Virus record (IMG/VR): IMGVR_UViG_3300048591_000581
Span: 1 to 30,048 of that record
Direction: 5' to 3' (one strand)
Length of the DNA stretch: 30,048 nucleotides
From: a virus
The notes beneath the pieces are model-generated. The model saw only the letters and a program-made list of their open reading frames with translations. It made no database searches and was not told the DNA's origin. The position numbers were made by a program, and so were the translations under genes. Below are positions 1 through 6,465 of the stretch, piece by piece. Within the stretch, counting starts at the first letter, position 1. Each line of letters starts with the position of its first letter.

Positions 1-9
1 TGGCGTACT

Positions 10-78
10 TCACAGAGCCTCCAACTTGTTGACGTCGTTCGCCGAAGAGGTCCAGCGCGCTGTGCCGCCCATCTTCAT
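10..78 (-). CDS. possible 22-residue peptide
   Basis: A short ORF whose ATG overlaps the stop of the upstream gene in an ATGA arrangement, the usual coupling in this genome. It has no recognisable domain and ends before the window edge. The ATGA overlap is the only support, so it could be chance or the start of something misread at the edge. Confidence 0.25.
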   Translation of the reverse strand: MKMGGTARWTSSANDVNKLEAL

Positions 79-332
79 GCGTACACCTCAGTCGCGGCCG
101 GGTTGCACCGCTTGATGATGGGGTTGCGGTCGATTTCCGAGACGACCTCAGCGTAGTCCGTGGCCATCTCGTGGTTGCCTTCGGCGACCTCGAACTTGAT
201 CTGGTCCATGCAAATCCGGCGCAGGACCTTGGCGTCGAAGTCCGCCAGCGAGTTCAGGCCGCCCTTGAAAGCGTTGTGCCCGAAGAAGTAGAGGTCGAGG
301 GCGACGGATTCGGGGATATTCACGGTGATCAT
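75..332 (-). CDS. hypothetical protein, 85 aa
   Basis: A small soluble, acidic protein of unknown function with no cysteine pair or membrane segment beyond a short hydrophobic N-terminal stretch (AVALDLYFFGHN-like). The start is well supported: AAGGAG lies 6 nt before the ATG, and a strong sigma70-type promoter sits about 45 bp upstream. It is therefore probably the first gene of a transcription unit that continues past the left edge. Confidence 0.7.
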   Translation of the reverse strand: MITVNIPESVALDLYFFGHNAFKGGLNSLADFDAKVLRRICMDQIKFEVAEGNHEMATDYAEVVSEIDRNPIIKRCNPAATEVYA

Positions 333-375
333 TTCTCACTCCTTTGATCCCGGTCAGGTTCGACCGTATGATTCA

Positions 376-404
376 ATTATGCCGCGCGGACGGCGGTTTG
401 TCAA
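376..404 (-). promoter_or_regulatory. sigma70-type promoter P1
   Basis: On the minus strand: TTGACA (404-399), 17-bp GC-rich spacer, CATAAT (381-376). The sequence is almost identical to the promoter at 6469-6497. It lies in the gap before the gene starting at 332 and reads toward it. Confidence 0.88.
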
Positions 405-458
405 GCACTTTCTTCTCCACGTGGTGGGGAGTGCTCCTATGACGTCGCCCGAAGGGTT

Positions 459-575
459 CTACCTCCCTGCGAAAAACAGCGCGGAAATTACCATGCCGAC
501 GATCACCGCGCAGGTGATGTCGAAGGCCTTGGGGCTGCGCGCCCTGATCTCACGCAACCGCTCGATGACCTTCAT
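459..575 (-). CDS. small membrane protein, 38 aa
   Basis: A short ORF with a basic N-terminal half (MKVIERLREIRARSPK) and one hydrophobic helix (ITCAVIVGMVISALFF), ending in a few polar residues. The ATG overlaps the stop of the upstream gene as ATGA, and GGGGA lies 5 nt before it. It looks like a single-pass inner-membrane peptide with a cytoplasmic N terminus. The function is unknown; small phage membrane peptides of this kind act in lysis, superinfection exclusion or host takeover, but nothing here discriminates among these. Promoter P1 follows its stop. Confidence 0.6.
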   Translation of the reverse strand: MKVIERLREIRARSPKAFDITCAVIVGMVISALFFAGR

Positions 576-1108
576 CGCCGTCCCCTACGACCGCCACCGC
601 CGCCGAGGGGTGACGGCCCGCGTGTGGAGGGATGACCCCACGACCACTCGACATAGGCTTGCGGCAGCCCGCCGTTCGCCCACTCGCCCCATGCGTTGAA
701 CTTCGGGCACCCAGCCTGCTCCCACGCCGCCGCGTTGATGCCCTGATCGCGCGGCCCGCCGATGTAGCGGTACATCGCCCCGAGCGGGTTCCATCCGATG
801 GTCCCCGGCGAGGTCATCGTTTCGTTCCAGAGCCGCGACGGATCGTCCGGGCCGACGACGTAGTTGTGGATCGTTCGCCCGTTGCCGTCGCCCACGGTGT
901 CGTAGTCGTCGCCGTCGTAGCTGAACGCGCCGAGGCGGCCGAGCGTGGTGAGCGCCTGCTCGTAGTCGCGGACGCTCGCGCCCTGCTGCGCGCCGAGCCG
1001 GTTGTGCATCCAGAAGTCGGCGGCGAAGAACTTGCCGTCGGCGGTGAGGTACGGCTTGATCGCCTCGCCCGCGAGCGCGGACGGGTTCGGATCGGTTTCG
1101 AGTTGCAT
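572..1108 (-). CDS. hypothetical protein, 178 aa, Gly/Arg-rich C terminus
   Basis: The start is the ATG preceded by AAGGAGT; a longer reading frame exists upstream but overlaps another small gene. The protein is rich in Trp, Tyr and Gly, with clusters such as FFAADFWMHNRLG and YDGDDYDTVGDGNG, and ends in a Gly/Arg tail (GGGGGRRGRR). The composition suggests a soluble protein that could bind nucleic acid through the basic tail. I recognise no family. It is coupled to the downstream membrane peptide by ATGA. Confidence 0.6.
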   Translation of the reverse strand: MQLETDPNPSALAGEAIKPYLTADGKFFAADFWMHNRLGAQQGASVRDYEQALTTLGRLGAFSYDGDDYDTVGDGNGRTIHNYVVGPDDPSRLWNETMTSPGTIGWNPLGAMYRYIGGPRDQGINAAAWEQAGCPKFNAWGEWANGGLPQAYVEWSWGHPSTRGPSPLGGGGGRRGRR

Positions 1109-1110
1109 GG

Positions 1111-1212
1111 TTACTCCTTGCGTTTGTGCCCGGAAATGAAAAGGAGAACGATGAACAAGCCAAGTAGCGCCAGCACCGTCATCCCGAAGAAAACAACATC
1201 GACACTGCTCAC
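1111..1212 (-). CDS. small membrane protein, 33 aa
   Basis: A GTG start overlaps the upstream stop as GTGA. The peptide is almost entirely one hydrophobic helix (VVFFGMTVLALLGLFIVLLF) followed by a short basic tail (SGHKRKE), giving a single-pass N-out/C-in topology by the positive-inside rule. Its last codons carry the AAGGAG used by the next gene, so the two are probably co-translated. Function unknown. Confidence 0.55.
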   Translation of the reverse strand: MSSVDVVFFGMTVLALLGLFIVLLFISGHKRKE

Positions 1213-1457
1213 ACCCTACCCTTTGCGGCACCTTCAAGTTGATCTAGCCGTTCACGCCCAAGATGCTCATTGATCTGGGGGTGCTTGCTGACGTAAACCC
1301 TCACACACTTCTTCACATCCTCTTCCTTGATAACTCCCACGGAAGCTAAAAGTTGAGCGGCTTCCAAAACTTTCGGAAGCAATGCAATCACAACAAGAGT
1401 GTCCAACGTAGGTGTCACCCCTTCGCCGCTCATCCCTCGCCCCCTGCGGGCGGTCAT
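1209..1457 (-). CDS. hypothetical helical protein, up to 82 aa
   Basis: The reading frame opens with an ATG that overlaps the upstream stop as ATGA. An internal ATG at 1433, preceded by a purine-rich GGGGGCGAGGG, is an equally good start and would give 74 residues. The middle is hydrophobic ([27 protein letters not shown]), possibly one membrane helix, and the C-terminal half is charged. It may be a membrane-anchored or holin-like protein; this is only inferred from the hydropathy pattern. Confidence 0.5.
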   Translation of the reverse strand: MTARRGRGMSGEGVTPTLDTLVVIALLPKVLEAAQLLASVGVIKEEDVKKCVRVYVSKHPQINEHLGRERLDQLEGAAKGRV

Positions 1458-2101
1458 GCGAACAACTCCTCGACGCGGCGGTTGAAGTCGGAGCGAGCGG
1501 CGTCCCTCGCGGCGTCACTCGCGGCACTCGCGGCGGCACTCGCGGCCCACGCGGTACTCGCGGCCCTCGCGGCCCACGCGGCCAACGCGGCCAACGCGTC
1601 ACTCTCGGCACTCGCGGCCCACGCGGCGTCACTCGCGGCCCACGCGGCAGCCCTCGCGGCGTCACTCGCGGCCCACGCGGCACTCGCGGCCCTCGCGGCG
1701 GTACTCGCGGCCCACGCGGCGGCCCTCGCGGAGACCCTTAACGACTCGTCGCCGGTTTCGAGGTACTGCCGGACGACCGGCGGGCAATCCCACAAGTGCG
1801 CGACGGCCAGCGCCTGCGCGCGGGCGAAGGACCGGAGCATCGCGCCCGCGTCGCGTCGAGCGACGATCCTGCGTCGGCGGCACACGAGCTTGTCATAGTC
1901 CTCGCTCACTACGTCCTCGCACTCGACCATGCAGATCGTTTCGCCGGGCGCGAATCGCAGCGCGTCGAACGGGTCGCGGCTCGCGTGCAGGCCGGATTCG
2001 CACATGACGACGGGGCCGTTGTGGGCGAGCCATTCACCATCCGGCGGGATGGCGCGGCCGTCGCGGAGGGTGTCGCCGACGAAATGCCACGCGGTAATCA
2101 T
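1454..2101 (-). CDS. DUF7666-like protein with long Ala/Ser/Trp repeat tail, 215 aa
   Basis: The N-terminal ~80 residues contain the pattern [20 protein letters not shown] followed by ICMVE and KLVCRRR. This resembles a small domain common in phage proteins of unknown role (DUF7666-type, from memory). Residues ~122-200 are degenerate repeats of AAWAASxAARAAS type, forming an almost uninterrupted helical rod of small residues with regularly spaced Trp and Arg. The tail ends in [12 protein letters not shown]. The ATG overlaps the upstream stop as ATGA and has a GGAGGCGAG ribosome-binding site supplied by the end of the upstream gene. Confidence 0.65.
   Translation of the reverse strand: MITAWHFVGDTLRDGRAIPPDGEWLAHNGPVVMCESGLHASRDPFDALRFAPGETICMVECEDVVSEDYDKLVCRRRRIVARRDAGAMLRSFARAQALAVAHLWDCPPVVRQYLETGDESLRVSARAAAWAASTAARAASAAWAASDAARAAAWAASDAAWAASAESDALAALAAWAARAASTAWAASAAASAASDAARDAARSDFNRRVEELFA
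1497..1737. repeat. degenerate tandem repeat, about 9-15 bp units
   Basis: The + strand reads as repeated gcggc(c/g)(c/t)(a/t)cgcgg blocks such as GCGGCACTCGCGGCCCACGC. The blocks lie inside the 3' half of the Ala-rich gene and encode its AAWAAS/AARAAS repeats in frame. The variable spacing and in-frame coding rule out a CRISPR array. Expansion or contraction by slippage would change protein length without breaking the frame when multiples of 3 are gained or lost. Confidence 0.8.
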
Positions 2102-2265
2102 CGCTCGCCTCCGTCGAGCGGAACAGCCTCACGCAAGGCGGCGCGGACGATGGGTTGCAGTGGGTGCCGACTTGGCAACCTCTCCGCGCACTCGCAAAGC
2201 GCCGCCAGCAGTGTCATGGCTGACAGTTCGACGCGGGCAATTGCTACCGCTTCGGCTGGCGTCAT
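2098..2265 (-). CDS. hypothetical protein, 55 aa
   Basis: The start is the ATG with GGAGAA 5 nt upstream, overlapping the previous stop as ATGA. The protein is mostly helical (MTPAEAVAIARVELSAMTLL...). It ends in PLDGGER, whose codons double as the ribosome-binding site for the next gene (see findings). No family recognised. Confidence 0.55.
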   Translation of the reverse strand: MTPAEAVAIARVELSAMTLLAALCECAERLPSRHPLQPIVRAALREAVPLDGGER

Positions 2266-2561
2266 CGCTTTTCTCCCAGCGCGATTTGTAGTGTGTAGAC
2301 GCCCGCGAATCCACACTGTCGCGCGTGTTTGATGAGGTCTTGCGCAAGGTCAATCGCCTGCTCTGGAGTGAAACCGATCCATGCCACAGGCTTGGGGAAT
2401 AACAACTTAACCACGCCCTTCTCGTGGCCGACTGCGCAAGCCAGCGCGCCTTCATCTTGTTGGTTAAGGCGACCGTTCGGAAATTCGCCGAATACATTCA
2501 ACATCGCAGCCGACATTGCCCGCTTCGCGTCGTCATCCCAATCGCTACTATGATGGCTCAT
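2262..2561 (-). CDS. duplicated phage protein, copy A, 99 aa
   Basis: The start ATG follows AAAGGAGAGGAC and overlaps the previous stop as ATGA. The protein is closely similar to the gene at 3751-4038: both begin MSHH..(D/N)WDDD, share EGALACAVGHEKGVVKLLFP and KPVAWIGFTPEQA, and end near CGFAGVYTLQ. The preserved core argues that both copies are functional. It looks like a compact alpha/beta domain with a helical C-terminal half. I do not recognise a biochemical function. Confidence 0.75.
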   Translation of the reverse strand: MSHHSSDWDDDAKRAMSAAMLNVFGEFPNGRLNQQDEGALACAVGHEKGVVKLLFPKPVAWIGFTPEQAIDLAQDLIKHARQCGFAGVYTLQIALGEKR

Positions 2562-3220
2562 GTCCTCTCCTTTCGGGCGGCGTCGATGGCGGCTCGCCAC
2601 AGATCAAGACTCCATCTCTCGCGTATACCCTCTAGGTAGTCGTCAACAAGACTCAACGGCTTTGGCTTATTACCAAACCAGTAAGCAAATCGCTCTGCGT
2701 CCGCTCGCTCTGCGTCCGCTCGCGCCGCGTCCAGTTCGCGCTCGGCGTCCATTCTTGCCCGATTCGCGGCCAGAAGATTGGCGTTGAGTCGTGCCATCTG
2801 TTTGTCCAGTGGGCGCTCGACCTCGGCCAACTGATCGCGCAACTGACCAACCTCCTGTTGTGCTTCCGACAACAAACCGTCCTGCGCCCACAAATAGGCG
2901 AGCGAGTTTGCTACGTTGTACTGATCTTCCGGTGTGGCGTTACCGCTGCGCAAACGCGCGAGGACGTCATCCCCCTCGATCCTGTTCGCCGCGTCGCGCA
3001 GCAGCTCCGCGTCCCGCTTCGCCGACTCCAGTTCCGCATCCAGCGTGGCGAGGCGGGCGAGGGCGCGCTCGTAGCTTGTCTGCCAGTTGATCACGGCGGG
3101 ACGAGGAAGCGGCGGTGCGGGGCACGGTCCGCTGAAGCCGTGAAACTTGAACATCGTCTCACCCTCGGGCACCGGTTCGCCGCACATTTCACATCGCGGC
3201 AATTCTGTCTCGTCAGTCAT
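2558..3220 (-). CDS. zinc-ribbon / coiled-coil protein, 220 aa
   Basis: Residues 9-33 hold CEMC and a later single Cys (GPCPAP), suggesting a small metal site. The centre and C-terminal half (about 50-195) are rich in Ala, Glu, Arg and Leu with heptad character, so a long coiled coil is likely. Near the C terminus the stretch ADAERADAER is encoded by a perfect 15-bp tandem duplication at about 2691-2721. ATGA overlaps join it to both neighbours. Function unknown; a structural or scaffolding adaptor is plausible. Confidence 0.65.
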   Translation of the reverse strand: MTDETELPRCEMCGEPVPEGETMFKFHGFSGPCPAPPLPRPAVINWQTSYERALARLATLDAELESAKRDAELLRDAANRIEGDDVLARLRSGNATPEDQYNVANSLAYLWAQDGLLSEAQQEVGQLRDQLAEVERPLDKQMARLNANLLAANRARMDAERELDAARADAERADAERFAYWFGNKPKPLSLVDDYLEGIRERWSLDLWRAAIDAARKERT

Positions 3221-3618
3221 CGCTCGCCCCCGTCGAGTGCGTCGGCGGCAGCATTCAGGCTTTCGCTAGTCGCATCGCGGAACCATTTGGGGTTCAAGGA
3301 TCGCAGCGTCGCCGCCAGTTCCCGGTTCCGCTTGCTGCCGATCCACACGCGGCCGTCGTTGGTCCAGCAGATGTTGATCACCGTGCTGGTGTTCTGGTAG
3401 CTGGCAAGGCCGGGGCCGGTTGTCCACGCGCCGTCGGGGAACAGTTCGATCCACCTCGAATGCACCTTCGGCCCTACGGACTGCGCCTGCCCTGCGCGGC
3501 GTTCGCGGTCAGCGAGGACGGCGGCGCGGGCGTAGTCCCTTACCGTCTGCTCGTCGGCAATCGGCGCGACCCCAAACGGCGGCAGCGGCGGCAGTTCGAT
3601 CTCGTCTCGGTCAGTCAT
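3217..3618 (-). CDS. hypothetical protein, 133 aa
   Basis: It opens MTDRDEIELPPLPPFG, much like the downstream gene (MTDETELP), and ends ALDGGER like the gene at 2098-2265. The centre (SRWIELFPDGAWTTGP ... GRVWIGSKRN) looks like a small beta-rich domain. AGGAGAG precedes the ATG. The repeated ends suggest these small genes were shuffled or duplicated as modules. Function unknown. Confidence 0.6.
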   Translation of the reverse strand: MTDRDEIELPPLPPFGVAPIADEQTVRDYARAAVLADRERRAGQAQSVGPKVHSRWIELFPDGAWTTGPGLASYQNTSTVINICWTNDGRVWIGSKRNRELAATLRSLNPKWFRDATSESLNAAADALDGGER

Positions 3619-3746
3619 CGTTCTCTCCTGTAGGGTGGGGCGGGCCGGGCGCTACTCCGACCTTGCCTCGCTACGCACTCCGCGACACTCTGCGCGAGCC
3701 GTTCGTTTAGCAGCGAGGTCCAGTGGCCGCCCCTCGGTGGCCACAT
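3615..3746 (-). CDS. possible small protein, 43 aa
   Basis: An ATG begins 5 nt after the stop of the upstream gene, and the ORF ends in an ATGA overlap with the next gene; this end-to-end fit is its main support. The protein is basic and Pro/Arg-rich toward the C terminus and has no recognised motif. A 6-bp inverted repeat (GTGGCC...GGCCAC) covers its first codons. It could instead be an untranslated spacer. Confidence 0.35.
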   Translation of the reverse strand: MWPPRGGHWTSLLNERLAQSVAECVARQGRSSARPAPPYRRER

Positions 3747-3750
3747 CCGG

Positions 3751-4038
3751 TTACTTCACCCCAAGTTGGAGCGTGTATACGCCGGCAAACCCGCATTGCC
3801 GAGCGTGCTTTAGCAGGTCTTGCGCGAGGTCCACGGCCTGTTCCGGCGTGAACCCGATCCATGCCACCGGCTTCGGAAACAACAACTTCACGACTCCCTT
3901 CTCGTGCCCAACAGCGCACGCCAAGGCCCCCTCGTCCTCCGTGTTCAACTTCCCGTTCGGGAACTCGCCGAAAACTTGCTGCATCACCTCCGACATCGCC
4001 TTGCGGGTGTCGTCGTCCCAGTTTCCATGATGGCTCAT
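3751..4038 (-). CDS. duplicated phage protein, copy B, 95 aa
   Basis: Paralog of the gene at 2262-2561, with the same MSHH..WDDD opening, VFGEFPNGKLN, the near-invariant EGALACAVGHEKGVVKLLFP core and the CGFAGVYTLQ ending. Most differences are conservative (AIDLAQDLIKH against AVDLAQDLLKH). AGGA lies 9 nt before the chosen ATG; a second in-frame ATG three codons upstream is possible. The copies are about 1.5 kb apart with two or three unrelated genes between. Function unknown. Confidence 0.72.
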   Translation of the reverse strand: MSHHGNWDDDTRKAMSEVMQQVFGEFPNGKLNTEDEGALACAVGHEKGVVKLLFPKPVAWIGFTPEQAVDLAQDLLKHARQCGFAGVYTLQLGVK

Positions 4039-4113
4039 GTCGTTCATCCTGTGTGGTAGGGTGGGGCGGCGGTTACTATGCGCCGTTTGATGCCGGGTCT
4101 GCCAATGTGAGAG

Positions 4114-4185
4114 CTATTCCCCCTCGGCGAACAGTCCAGCAGTGCAGCGACACGCAGGGAGTTCCGCCGCCCCGTTGATCGTCAT
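4114..4185 (-). CDS. possible 23-aa peptide (MTINGAA family)
   Basis: The ATG overlaps the upstream stop as ATGA. The peptide begins MTINGAAELPACRC. The same opening, TINGAA, follows the stop of the gene at 4605-4880, so the DNA block around TGACGATMAACGGGGCGGCG is repeated. The body is short and the two copies diverge after seven residues; this copy may be a truncated remnant. About 75 bp without any recognisable gene follow before the next start. Confidence 0.3.
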   Translation of the reverse strand: MTINGAAELPACRCTAGLFAEGE

Positions 4186-4529
4186 CCTCGCCGATGCATA
4201 TCGGCGTGCTGTCTCACCAAATCCGCCATGTTGTCGTAGATGTTGATGCAGTAGCCGTGTTCGTCGAGCGCGCCGTAGAGGTCGAAGCACGCCTCGCACA
4301 TATACCGTGGCGCGAGCGGAACCGCCTCCGGCCCGTCCCCATAGATGCGAACCTCAACGTCGTTGTTCGGCTCTCTGGTGCGGGTGAACACGGCGCATTG
4401 ATCCTGCGGGCCGATCCGCGCTCGACACGAACAGCAACGGCGCGCGCGGCGCGTACCGAGAACGCACAAATCGTTCGGCGGGTAGTAGTACCAGTCGAAT
4501 TCGTCGCCGCAGTAGCAGGAGAGGCCCAT
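4182..4529 (-). CDS. multi-cysteine zinc-binding protein, 115 aa
   Basis: Cys-rich small protein with CYCGDEFDWYYYP at the N terminus, then CVLGTRRARRCCSCRARI and a C-terminal MCEACFDLYG pair. Together these could bind two zinc ions, as in zinc-ribbon or treble-clef folds. GAGGA lies 8-9 nt before the ATG. This arrangement occurs in small phage proteins of unknown role. The single stretch of basic residues between the Cys groups could contact nucleic acid, but this is inferred. Confidence 0.65.
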   Translation of the reverse strand: MGLSCYCGDEFDWYYYPPNDLCVLGTRRARRCCSCRARIGPQDQCAVFTRTREPNNDVEVRIYGDGPEAVPLAPRYMCEACFDLYGALDEHGYCINIYDNMADLVRQHADMHRRG

Positions 4530-4533
4530 CGCT

Positions 4534-4608
4534 TCAGTCCTCGTAGTGGTGGAAGTGGTTATCGACCGCGAGGCACATTTGCCACGCCGCCGCCCCGTTT
4601 ATCGTCAG
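4534..4608 (-). CDS. possible 24-aa peptide with CTG start (MTINGAA family)
   Basis: The codons after the upstream stop read (CTG)-TINGAAAWQMCLAVDNHFHHYED and stop before the next gene's ribosome-binding site. CTG overlaps TGA as CTGA, the same geometry as the genome's ATGA overlaps. The start would be non-canonical. Either a CTG start is used, an internal ATG makes a shorter peptide, or this is a decayed copy whose ATG was lost. Confidence 0.3.
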   Translation of the reverse strand: MTINGAAAWQMCLAVDNHFHHYED

Positions 4609-4880
4609 TCCCTGTAGCGCGTGAGGTAGACGCGGGCGTTTCGCCACGCCTCGCTTTTTCGCTGCATGTGATCTAGCGTTCTGGCCTTATGCTCGACGCC
4701 ATGCGGCTTGCCGTACAAACGCTCCATCATAAGTGCATCGCTCTCGTCAGCGACGGCGATTAGCTCTGCCAGTGCCATCACCGCAGCCTTCCTGCGCTCG
4801 CGCTCGGCGGCAAGCTCCTTTTGCAGATCGTCGCGCTCGTCCGTTAGCTTGTCGTACTCGGCTCCGGTCAGCGTCACCAC
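4605..4880 (-). CDS. coiled-coil protein, 91 aa
   Basis: GTG start (a second GTG follows immediately), with GGGGAG about 7 nt upstream. The first half is a charged helix (YDKLTDERDDLQKELAAERE) typical of a coiled coil, then a hydrophobic helix (VMALAELIAVA) and a basic C terminus. No family recognised. Confidence 0.6.
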   Translation of the reverse strand: MVTLTGAEYDKLTDERDDLQKELAAERERRKAAVMALAELIAVADESDALMMERLYGKPHGVEHKARTLDHMQRKSEAWRNARVYLTRYRD

Positions 4881-4881
4881 A

Positions 4882-5103
4882 TCATTTCTCCCCTACCTCA
4901 ATCGCCGCGTGCAGGCGGCGTAGCGCGGCTTGCAGATTGTCCTCGGTAACGTGCTGCGCGTGGAACCATAGACCCTCGTCGCACGCCTGCTCGTTGACGA
5001 TCTTGTGCAGTCGCTCAAGCCGCGCTACTGCGCATCGCTCGTGCCCGCGATCACGCCAGCAGTCGTGCCAGTGGGTGCGCGCTCGTGTTTCTCGGTCAGC
5101 CAT
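4882..5103 (-). CDS. hypothetical protein, 73 aa
   Basis: Small basic protein with several His and Cys residues (THWHDCWRDRGHERC) that could form a metal site, followed by helices. It overlaps the upstream gene by 8 bp, with AGAGG just before the ATG. No family recognised. Confidence 0.55.
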   Translation of the reverse strand: MADRETRARTHWHDCWRDRGHERCAVARLERLHKIVNEQACDEGLWFHAQHVTEDNLQAALRRLHAAIEVGEK

Positions 5104-5362
5104 CCTCTACCCCTGCAAAGTGCTTCATGCTGACATGTTGCCTAAGCGAGTGACCCGATGAGAAGCTTTTGCCGCATTTGGCACAGGCGAATGGTGTTTT
5201 GCACGCGCTGCAATAGGTCGGATACCCGGTCGGGTGCTTCGTGTGGAGGAACTCCCCACACGCCTCGCAACAGGTGCCGTCAAGCCTCATTTCCGCGTAT
5301 TCGCCCATTTCCTTACCGGAGGCCTCTCTGCTGTTTCGTGGAGTTCCTGCAATTGATTGCAT
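5096..5362 (-). CDS. zinc-ribbon plus C2H2 zinc-finger protein, 88 aa
   Basis: Two metal sites are visible: CCEACG with YCSAC (a zinc ribbon), then CAKCGKSFSSGHSLRQHVSMKH, which fits the classical C2H2 pattern C-x2-C-x12-H-x4-H with the Phe and Leu at the core positions. A nucleic-acid-binding role is the simplest reading. The first ATG directly follows the upstream stop (TAAATG) and lies inside the motif TGCAATCAATTGCA, so the N-terminal MQSIA may be a by-product of that site. An internal ATG near 5308 is an alternative start. Confidence 0.7.
   Translation of the reverse strand: MQSIAGTPRNSREASGKEMGEYAEMRLDGTCCEACGEFLHTKHPTGYPTYCSACKTPFACAKCGKSFSSGHSLRQHVSMKHFAGVEDG
5348..5361 (-). repeat. 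TGCAATTGATTGCA site 1
   Basis: Exact copy (coding-strand reading TGCAATCAATTGCA). It overlaps the first start codon of the zinc-finger gene. Confidence 0.9.
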
Positions 5363-5827
5363 TTAGGGGAGGAGGAACCTCGTGCAGAGCATCACAGCTT
5401 CTTCTAGGGAAGTGGGACGCCAACCCGCAATCTCAGTGAGCATCCCGTGGTCGTGGCAGTTACCCGGCTCCATCAGGAGGCACACTGGGACCTTTGCGGC
5501 ATCCGCCCACCCAGCTTCGATCATGGTGCCGATAGACACCTTCTTCGAGTCCCCTAGGTTCATCAGAAGAACGTCGGCACGCATGCAGTCGAATCGGTCG
5601 CGCGTGGTAATGCCTCGGGGGGTACTCATTGTGTTGAGTTCCCCATGATCCCACCCAAGGTCGTGAACGTGGGCAAGGTATTCCTTGGCGCGCATAGGAT
5701 CGAAGACGTCGATGTCCCCGCCGCCGAACTCCTTGAAGAGAGCCTTGGCACGCAAGCGCCATTCGGTGGCCCCGACGTAGTTCAGACCAGAGATCGGCCC
5801 TGCGAGGTAAACGCTTTTACCTCTCAT
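5363..5827 (-). CDS. nucleoside 2-deoxyribosyltransferase-like protein, 154 aa
   Basis: The N-terminal SVYLAGPISG is the signature loop of the nucleoside 2-deoxyribosyltransferase superfamily. It is followed by RDRFDCMRADVLLMNL and GTMIEAGWADA, where the family places its substrate-binding Asp and catalytic Glu. Such enzymes cleave or exchange the base of (deoxy)nucleosides or nucleotides in the cytoplasm. With the deaminase-like and MazG-like genes in this window it could help shape the nucleotide pool for a modified base, which is inference. Length is normal for the family. It is coupled by ATGA to the upstream gene. Confidence 0.75.
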   Translation of the reverse strand: MRGKSVYLAGPISGLNYVGATEWRLRAKALFKEFGGGDIDVFDPMRAKEYLAHVHDLGWDHGELNTMSTPRGITTRDRFDCMRADVLLMNLGDSKKVSIGTMIEAGWADAAKVPVCLLMEPGNCHDHGMLTEIAGWRPTSLEEAVMLCTRFLLP

Positions 5828-6036
5828 ACGAGGAACCCCACCATGTCGGCCAGTTCTTTGGCCTCGCTGAGAACCACCTCCCCGTCGATTGTCTCATCGA
5901 CAATAAGACCCTCAGAGGTGAGATTGAACAGCAGGCGATGGTCGTTGCGGTTGTAGATACCGCCGAGATCGTAGTCCACGCGCACACCATCCTGAGCCTC
6001 TTTCCAAGTGACGCCCCCGTCGAGGGATACCCTCAT
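5824..6036 (-). CDS. hypothetical protein, 70 aa
   Basis: GGAGG lies 4 nt before the ATG. The sequence looks beta-rich (VSLDGGVTWKEA, GVRVDYDLGG, LLFNLTSEGLIVDE) and acidic. It is the first gene after the long gene-free stretch and is read from promoter P2. Function unknown. Confidence 0.65.
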   Translation of the reverse strand: MRVSLDGGVTWKEAQDGVRVDYDLGGIYNRNDHRLLFNLTSEGLIVDETIDGEVVLSEAKELADMVGFLV

Positions 6037-6465
6037 TGGGCCTCCACCTTGGTGATGGCTCGCGCAAGACGCCTACGAAAAATGCCCCGGTAAAGTGAAC
6101 GCGCGGACTTCCGGTTGCTGCAAGTCCAATACCCAATGGTACGGACCCGGACGGCGAGGTGGCTCTTCGTGTTGTGTTGCACGATCACCCCTTTCAATAG
6201 GTGGACGCCCGGCCCATGCAGGCCAGTCCCAGTTTCGGGCCTCTACAGGCGTCCGTTGAACTCTAGAGTAGAGACCTGCTTTACCAAGGGCTGTGTTTGG
6301 GTGCCCCCGCAGGATATCCGGCCACTGCGCCGTTTCTGCCACAGCCCTTGGTAAAACCCCTTGGACTAGCTGCTCAAGATTTGCTGGGCCTCGGTCCAAG
6401 GGATGGTGATCTAAGCAAGTGACTCGTCAGCAGACCGCCCAACTATTTCCTCACCTCACCATGCT
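6037..6465 (-). ncRNA. gene-free, hairpin-rich stretch: long leader or structured RNA
   Basis: About 430 bp between promoter P2 and the gene at 6036 without a convincing ORF. A perfect 16-bp inverted repeat, TTTACCAAGGGCTGTG (6280-6295) and its complement (6340-6355), encloses a 44-nt loop. Downstream on the RNA lie a 9-bp pair (GGTCTCTAC/GTAGAGGCC, one G-U), a 7-bp pair (GGACGCC/GGCGTCC), a GGCC-TGCATG-GGCC hairpin and GGACTT...AAGTCC. I find no tRNA. A regulatory leader, a phage ncRNA, or an origin/recombination site are the main options. Confidence 0.5.

Noticed and set aside
1497-1737. Possible CRISPR-like repeat array
   Set aside because: Units are short, degenerate and without spacers, and they encode an in-frame Ala/Trp/Arg repeat protein.
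6280-6355. tRNA or insertion-sequence ends suggested by the 16-bp inverted repeat
   Set aside because: No anticodon or T-arm pattern fits, and there is no transposase or target duplication.
6073-6399. 108-residue ORF in the structured stretch
   Set aside because: No ribosome-binding site, shadow-like composition, and it runs through the 16-bp inverted repeat; kept only as an alternative in the finding.
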